Source: Heterotrichella gracilis
Lineage: Eukaryota; Sar; Xanthophyceae; Tribonematales; Xanthonemataceae
NCBI GenBank assembly: GCA_032358255.1
Contig: JAULBX010002999.1
Span: forward strand, 62,001 to 126,000
Length of the DNA: 64,000 nt
Direction of reading: 5' to 3'
The notes below the pieces were generated by a model. The model did no database searches and had not been told where the DNA came from. It saw only the letters and a program-made list of their open reading frames with translations. Below, piece after piece: positions 44,601 through 53,600 of this stretch (its first letter is position 1; every line of letters begins with the position of its first letter). The translations under genes and the position numbers were made by a program.

Positions 44601-47600
44601 GCCTTGTTTGTTGTTTGAAGTGTAAACCCAACAGCCTTAACCCTAAACCCTGCACTCCAAACCCACCGTGTCCTTCTGTGTCCAGGCTTGAAGCGCCTGG
44701 CCCGCGACCCGCACTTCATGTCTGCTCCCGTGATAGACGCCCAGCACCTGCTGGCGGATCACAGTCATGATACTATGTCACAGCATAAACCCTGAATCCT
44801 ACTCTCCAAATCCCAAACCTCATCCAGTCGAATACTCACATTGTCCAGGCCATTGAGCTGATACAAAAGATGCAAGAAGGATGCAATGTGCTTTTGCAGG
44901 GTTGAAGCGGCTGGCCCGCGACCCGCACTTCATGTCCGCTCCCGTGATAGACGCACAGCACCTGCTGACAGACCCTAAGGACCCTAACCGGCGCACCACG
45001 CTCATCAAGATCGACCTCAAGGAGCTCAGCTCAAGATGCGCGGCGGTGTACGAGTCAGGCAAGGAACAAAACCCTAGAACCCTAGATCCTAACCTTAAAT
45101 CAAGATCGACCTCAAGGAGCTCAGCTCAAGATGCACGGCGGTGTACGAGTCAGGCAAGGAAACAAAACCCTACACAAATATACAAACCCCTGCACATGAC
45201 ACACAGGGCTGCGGCCAGCGGTGTATGAACCAGGCAAGGCATTGACACCCCAAACCCTACACCAAATCCTACACCCTTCAATAAATAGCACATTGGCCAA
45301 TACTCCAAGCCTGAAGCCAATACACCTCAATCTCAGCTCAACATGCGCTCAACGCCTCGTCCTCCACGTACAGAATCTGGCAATGAAAGTACATTCTAGT
45401 TCTATGAATCATCTCTCCCCGCCGTGCAAGCAACCATCTGGGTGTGATGCCCGACTACTCGGTCCAGGTAACCGATGAGCAGCTGTGCACATTTCCTGCC
45501 TGGGCGGGGAAGTGGCCAGCCTGGACCTACATTCGATATGGAACCGAAAACCCTCAAATTTCAGCTCTAGGATTCAAGGGAAGCCTCCGAACAACGTTAA
45601 TATCGACGACTATCTGGGTATGTTGCCAGGGCAACAAGATGGGCCCAAAATCTCAAACTGTAGTTGGTAAAATCCAAGGAAAGCCTCCAAACAACGTCAA
45701 ATTTATCCACTTTTCTGCAGGCGACCACCTGGGTGTGATGCCCGACAACAGTGCCCAGGTGAGCGAGGAGCAGCCGGCCGCATTTGCGCGCTGCGTGGGG
45801 GTGGCCAACCTCGACCAACTATTCAACATGGAACCAAAAACCTCAAAATTTCAACCCAAAAATCCAAGGAACAAAACCAAAACAATGTCTAAATCATGCC
45901 CCTTTTCTGCAGGCGACCACCTGGGTGTGATGCCCGACAACACCGCCCAAGTGAGCGAGGAGCAGCTGGCCGAGTTTGCGTGCTGCGTGGGGGTGGCCAA
46001 CCTTGACGAGCCGTTTGACATGGAGCCCCTGCATGTGGAGGAAGGGGAACTGCCCCCAGCCAAGCCCTTCCCGCTGCCGCAGACCTACCGCACCATTTTC
46101 GGAGGTGCGCATGCGCAATTCTGATTTGCTGGAAACCAGAATTAGTAGTACGGGGGGGTTGTTAGTAGTAAGGGGGAGGAAATGACAATGAACATAGGAA
46201 AATGAGGGCAGCTGCCCCATGCCAAGCCCTTCCCGCTGCCACCGACCTACCGCACCATATTCGGAGGTGCGCATGCATGCGCAATATTCACAAACTTTAA
46301 AAAGAGATGCAATCACTGCGTGTGGATGATCACTTTTGGCAGTGTCGAAAGAGGCGTCCCCCAGGCGGAAGCCCTCGTGCTCTAACCTGTGATACCCTAA
46401 AACCCTGACCAGTGGTGTGCGCATGCAGGCTACTTGGCACTGCTGGAGAGCCCTGCCATGAAGGACCTGGCAGCACTGGCGCAGGTAGGAAACTAGGGTT
46501 TATGGTGGCCGCAAGGGTTTTGCCATTAGGGTTTGCAATGAAGGACCTGGCGGCACTGGCGCAGGTAGGGCTGTAGGGTTGCCGCTAGGGTTCGCCATAA
46601 GGGTAAAGCTGTGTTTCACCACAGCATGTCTGCTGATTGAATGACTCAGCTTGCGAAGCTTCCAAGTCATCTATCTATTCATTTAACATTTTCATTTTCA
46701 TTTTTATTTTCTGCAGTATGCCACCGATCCCAGCGAGGCGTCCCATCTCCAGAAGCTGAGCTCGGATGAGGTGATGTACTCAACATGGGTGCACGGCCAG
46801 GGTGTCAGGTGAGAGCAGAAACCCTAGACCCTTAAACCCTAAACCCTAAGAAGCTTAGGTCGGATGAGGTGATGTACTCAACATGGGTGCACGGTTAGGG
46901 GGTCAGGTGAGGGCAGAAACCCTAGACCTTTTAACCCATAAACCCTAAAGTGCATGTTGCGGTTGGGGTACATGGGCAGGGGTTGTGGTGCAATATGCAA
47001 GTGACCATGTTGTAATTGCAGTTATAGCTGTGATTGAATCACTTAACTTCAACATCAAATTCAATATGAATACGGTAGCGATGAAATGATTCATAAACTC
47101 ACTATATTATGCAGGTGGATCGGCATCTTCCAGGAGTTCCCCTCCCTGATCGACTCCATCCCCCTTGCCGCGCTGCTGGAGCTCATCCGAGTGATGCACC
47201 CCCGCCACTACTCCATCGCTGCCAGCTCCTGGTACTGCGAGAATGAGGTGAGGGAACCCTAACCCTAACCCTAACCTATGAAGTTGAACCCTAGATTGCT
47301 GTCCTGGTATTGCGAGAATGACGCAGCGTCACTGCTCTGAACCGGGAAATCCGAACCCTCGACCATTACTGGATAGCATCCTGTTACTGCGACGGTGAAT
47401 GGACCCCGCTAATTTAGCGGGTTTAGCGGGTTTAGCGGCTAAACCCGAACTTGAGAAATGGCTGACTACGGTGAACTAACTTTAGCTGCTGTGCCGTCGC
47501 AGGTTCACCTGATGGTTGGCAAGCTGACCTACAAGCTGCCTAATGGCCAGGAGCGTGGTGGCGTGTGCAGTACCTACCTGTGCAACCTCAAGGCGGGGGA

Positions 47601-50600
47601 CACAGTGCGGTTCCACATTCTGAAGGTGGGTATAATCCCTTCTTTGGGTCTAAGCCATAAACCGTAAAACAGAGGTCAAGAACTGGCACGTGATGATGGT
47701 GGCAGAGGGAACCGGGCTGACACCCATGCACACCCACATGTGTGCGATCTGGTGTTCAAGGACTGGCTGCACAGCTGTTACTGCATTTTGTATTAGATTG
47801 TGTTCTGTACGCGCACAGGTGCCCTCCTTCCGCCTGCCGCTGAACGCGCGCGGGCCTGTGATGATGGTGGCAGCAGGGACCGGGCTGGTACCCCATTATG
47901 GCCCCATACAAAATACCTCAAAATCACACAGAAATGTGGTCCACGGCCTTTGCAAATCGCATGTTACCCTTCAAGTTGTGTAATGTGTCTGTTGCAGGTG
48001 CCCTCCTTCCGCCTGCCGCTGAACGCGCGTGGGCCTGTGATGATGGTGGCAGCGGGGACCGGGCTGGCCCCCATGCGGGGATTCCTGCAGCACCGCGCGG
48101 CGCTCAAGGCGGAGGGGCCTGTGGGTCCCATCGCGCTCTTCTTTGGCTGCAGGAGCCAGAAGGACATGCTGTGCAGGTGGGGTCTCAAAATGTATACTAG
48201 GGTTTCGGGTCTGGTGGCTGCAGTATGATGTGCTGTTCAGATGGGGGCAGGGTGTGGGGCTTCGGTGCATTACCTAATGGCGTTAGGTAGCGGGTTACCC
48301 TATAGTAGCCTATATTCTAAACCCTAAACCCTATTCAATGTTCCCAGGGAGGAGCTGGACGCCTTTTCTGCTGCGGGGGACATCCAGCACCTGGTGGTGT
48401 GCTACTCAAGGGAGCCGGGCATGCAAAAGCAGTATGTGCAGGTGGGTGCCTGCTGGCTGACCCTAAACCCTAAATTGTAAGCCTCTACCCAAACCTAGTA
48501 TGTGCTACTCAAGGGAGCCGGGCACGCAAAAGCAGTATGTGCAGGTGGGTGCTGCTAATTGACCCTAAACCCTAAACCCTGAACCCTGTGTGCTACTCAA
48601 GGGCACCGGGGTGACCACGCAGTATGTGCAGGTGGGCTGCTGTGGAAGCCTTTCTCGCCAGTACGCTGGTAATGGTGCCTGGATTATCCTTGGTGTATTC
48701 ACTTGTTGTGATGTGCTTTTGCAACTATGCTTGTTACCGTATCTGCGACAAAGTTTGCAACTGTGCGCTTAAGGACCTAGTGGCAGCCGTCGCAGATCCT
48801 GTAAAGGAGTTGCTTGTAATGGATCAATCCTAAAAATGGAGGTGTGGCGCAATTGAAATTGTAACATAACTCCATTATGTATCCCCCCCTGCAGGACCTG
48901 GTGGCGGCCAATGCGGACCTTGTGAAGGAGCTGCTTGTAATGACCACTCCGAATTTTGATAATGATCATGATCTCAAATTGTTTTCCCCCTGCAGGACCT
49001 GGTGGCCGCCAATGCGGATCTTGTGAAGGAGCTCCTGAGCCCCCTCAACGCACACGTGTACATCTGCGGGGACAGCAACATGTCGCACGCGGTGTCGGGG
49101 GCAATCGCGGGAATCATGGGTGCGTGGGCAGATTCAGCGTTTTAGGGTTTGAAACATTATTGCATGCATTCATTATGCCGCATAATTTATGCGTGGAGGG
49201 ATGGCAGACTATAGAGTTGATGTAGGTTCTGTATATTCAATAAATTCCTTGTCCTCTTTTGGGATTCTGCTGCAGGCAGCGCTGAGCAGAGCCGCGTGGC
49301 CAAATGTACTGAATATTCCGACCGTTATTGTACAGATCAACAGATTATATATATAAAAATGGTGTTATAATATCCAACAATTTGCCTCCAGGGAGCGCCG
49401 AGCTGAGCCGCATGGCCACCGAGGGGAGGGTTCACGAGGACGTGTTTGGAGCAACGGTCACTACTGAGACGCACAGCAACGTAGCCAAGCTGGCGGGGCA
49501 GCAAGCTGAGATGATCAAGCTAGCGGACTTTGCACAGGCAGACGATGAAACAAGTAAGGAAAAATCCCATGGAAAATTGATTGGATTTGGATCTGGCTTG
49601 GATTGGCGCACATGTAGGAGTGGCTACCTACTTGACTGACTACCTGCTATGACCCTCACTACTCATCAAATCAACCTACCTTCATCCCTACCTGCCTAAA
49701 GTTGCTTTTTGCCTCCGTTTCAGGGCTCGAGAAGGCGCTGTCCGAGGGCGCTGACGCCACCCAGGTGGATGTCGATGGCAACACGCTGCTGCATCTGGCG
49801 GCAGCCAGCGGGGCGGCCAAGGCGTGCAAGGTAGGGTTTGGGGCGTAGGGAGTTGTCGGGTTTAAGGGTTTGAGGTTAGGAATCAGGGCTTAGGATGTTA
49901 TCAGGTTTGGGGTATAGGGTTTAGGGTTTGACCAACCTGGCCTGGCAATTCTGCTGCGCAGATGGCCATGAGAGTGGCTGTTAAATCGCTATTTTACAGT
50001 GGGTGGGCAGATGCACGAAATCGGAGCGAATTGCTTCTGAACCAAGGGCTTTTGCTTCTGCAGGTACTCATAGCTGCGGGCGTGTCTGTGAATGCGGTCA
50101 ACAATTACAACCTGACCCCTCTGGCGGTGGCCACACTGGCTGGGCAGCAGGCGGTGGTGGAGGTGCTGCAGGGGGCCAAGGCGCTGCTGAGCTCGCGCAT
50201 GCACAGCAACTTCTACCCTCTCCACGTGGCGGCGTTCACAGGTGTGAAGCGCGGCTACTCTTCGTCTTTAATGCTTTTATTGGCCCCTGCTGTTCCTATT
50301 GGTTGCCCTGCCTGAGAAGCATGATAAAAGAAACCCTTTTCGTTGGTTTGCATTGAATTCCAGGTGACACTGCGGTGGATTCTCGGTGCACCGCATACAC
50401 TTCCGAACAGGCAGCATTGCGCCACTTCAGGCTGTGATGGTGGAAAAGCCAACGCTAGAACAAGCAGTCAAAAAAGAACGTTATATATCAAAATCAAAGT
50501 CACATTTGAGTCTGTTCACTGTCTTTTTGCACAGGTGACATTGCGGCGCTGGAGACCCTTCTGGGCCAGGGCAGCGACCCCGATCAGAGGGATTATTTTG

Positions 50601-53600
50601 GATCGACACCACTCCAAGCCGCGGCAACCATCGGCAACCTTGCGGCCGCACAAGTGCTGGTCAAGGGGGGCGCGGCACCCAACATCTCAGACAGGCACGT
50701 GCAAGACCCTAATCCTTGACTGCAAGCCCTTGACCCTACGGTAACCATGTCTTAAACCTGAACCCTACATGGGTCTATATTGAATCCCATGAACCCTTAT
50801 TGAACCCTCGCTCGACCTGGAGGTAAGCAATCGGGGGGCTGCGCCATGGGGCGCTGGTTGAGGCGTGCCCAGCCAAACGTTGCAGACAGGCCAACATTTA
50901 CCCTAAACCAAAACACACCACCATTACACACTAAACGCTAGGTGGGGCAAACATTGCAGTCAGGTATGACAACACAGCTTTAGGATTCGTAGCTGTCAAC
51001 CCAGATCGCTCGTGTTGCGTGTACATACTTAGGTGCATTCTCCATCCCCAGCACTTTGTTTTTCTACCTTACCTACATACCGCTATATTTTAATCACACC
51101 TTGACGATTTCAATTTCTGTATTATCCAGGTGGGGCCACACGCCCCTGCAGGCAGCCCTGCTCTACCAGCACCACCAATTGGTGGATTTCCTCAAGGGGG
51201 TGGGTGCCAAGCTGACCGTGAGCGACACCGACTTTGGGATGGTCCTGCCCCAGCTGGAGGGGTTCAAGGGGGCAGGGGGCGGAGGGGAGGGGGGAGGGGA
51301 CGCGGGTGCTGCGTTAACGGTGGAGCGCATCGCAATGGTGCAGGCCAGGTGAGTTGATGGTGTAAAGTTGTTTTGGTTTGGTTTGTGGTGCACTACTGTC
51401 AGACTTGGATTATGGCTGCTTGGCGCAAGGCAAATTGGAGTGGGGGTTGCTGTGGCTGATGCTTTGTGTAGCTATCTACGTACCTGGCCTTGCGATTGCA
51501 CAGGCACGTTGCCAGGGAAGAAGGTGTGGGGTGTAGGGTTTAAAATGTGCTAGGAATGGTAAACGACTGAAGAATGCATTGAACACGATCTGCCCAATGG
51601 TTGATTACCACCGTATGTACAGCACCGTGTTAAAAGGAGGGTGCAGGATTTGGCTGCAATGACCCAAGCCCAGTGCCACTCACTGATCTTTACTCGCTGT
51701 CCAGTTGGTGCTGGCTTGCCTCGGAGAGCTACCCTGCAGGCATGCAAGCCCAGCTGGACGAGCATGGTGTCAGGCTGTTCCACAATTACTCGAATTTACT
51801 GGCCCAAAACCCTCCAGTCGAATATATATATTCTACTTTTGATCAGCGAATAATTCCATGTGTTTATATATTTTTTGTGCTTTATTTTCAGTTGGAGCTG
51901 GCTTGCTTCAGAGAGCTACCCCGCAGGCATGCAAGCCCAGCTGGAGGAGCATGGAGTCAGGCTGTTCCACAACCTGTTCGAGATAGCACCCTCTGCGCTC
52001 AAGCTGTTCAAATTCAACCTGACAGAGGATGGCAAGGTGGTGGATGATGAGGTGAGGACAAAACATAGCTGGCTGTTCTCAGAAGCAAAGTGCTTGGTAA
52101 TCAAACGATTGGATGGGGGTTTATCGCATCGCCTGTCGTAAAGCATACTTCTGGAGAAGGGAAAGTGATAGTGTTCAACAGCCCTGTTTGAGCTAGTGCC
52201 TGCTGCACTGAAGCTGTTCAAATTCAACTTGGCCGAGGATGGCAAGGTGGTGGATGACGAGGTGAGGAGGAGGGGAGGGCGGAAGGAGGGAAGGCAGGGG
52301 AGATGCGCTGTGGGTTGCAGGGCTGTTTATTTTGGGTACCCATTTTTGGGGGTTAAGCCCAGCATCGAATCCACTCACCTGCCTGCGATAGAGCCCGCAC
52401 CCCTCATTCTGTGCATACTGGGGGATCCATCAACAAAACGCCATGCATTCCAGTCCCCTAAAAGCCGCTGCCAGGGTACCAGCCACACGCGCAAGCGCGT
52501 GTGTATGCACACATTTGCTGAGTGTTTGTTGTTGTGCGTGGTGCAGGTGCTTCGGAAGCATGCCCTGCAGGTCATGCGCACTGTGGGGGCAGTCATTGGC
52601 CAGCTCAACGACCTGGACTCGCTGCTGCCAAAGATCCAGGTAAAACCCTAAAACCCTACAAAACCCGAAACAGTGGGTGCAGTCATTGGCCAGCTCAACA
52701 ACCTGGACTCGCTGCTACCAAAGGTCCAGGTACATCCCTACAAACCCTACAAAACCCTAAACGGTGGGGGCAGTCATTGGCCAGCTCAACGACCTAGACT
52801 CGCTGCTGCCAAATATCCAGGTAAAACCCTAAAACCCTACAAAACCCTACAAAACCCTAAACAGTGGGTGCAGTCATTGGCCAGCTCAACGACCTGGACT
52901 TGCTGCTGCCAAAGATCCAGGTAAAACCCTGAAACCTCTAATTTTCAGCATGACCTGGCCTTGCACACAAAAGCGGCTGTAGCAGTAACGCCAAGCCACT
53001 GATAAGATTCGCCACGATGCCCATGACTGGTTATGGAATTTGCCCTCGTTGTCACCCTCGAACCTGGTACTCAAGGCCTACTCCTTGAGCAGGTGCCTTG
53101 TTGAGAGCCATACACCCAGCGGAGCTCTGCTAGGTGGGTATAAATTAACAACCATGATACTACTGTTTGTTCTTGTGAAGCGGAAATGAGATCATTTCTC
53201 CTCTTCTGCAGCGCCTGGCCGAGCGCCACGTGGGGTACCGTGTGGAGCTTGTGCACTACGAGATCCTGGGGAGGGCGCTGCTGGGCACCATGGAACAGGT
53301 GCGCCTTAAGGATTTAGGATTGAGGGTTTAATATGTGGGCTATTGGATACTTGAGGGCGCTGCTGGGCACAACGGGTGCGCCTTTGGGTTTAGGGTTTTG
53401 GGTATGCTTGTGCGCGATGAGATTCTGGGGAGGGCGCTGCTGGGCACCACGGAACAGGTGCGGCGGCAGGTTGGTAGAAACTGCGGGGATGTACCATCAT
53501 GTAATAGGCTACCTTGATCAGGATGTCCCAATACCATATTATTTCATTTGCCTGTGTCATGACTACAATATTTGGTATCATTTTTGCCTGCGGCAGGTGC

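Noticed and set aside
45434-46124. Separate small gene suggested by a 226-codon open frame
   Set aside because: The frame runs through two echoes and the real exon 19 of NOS; it is intronic read-through, explained by tandem copies sharing a phase.
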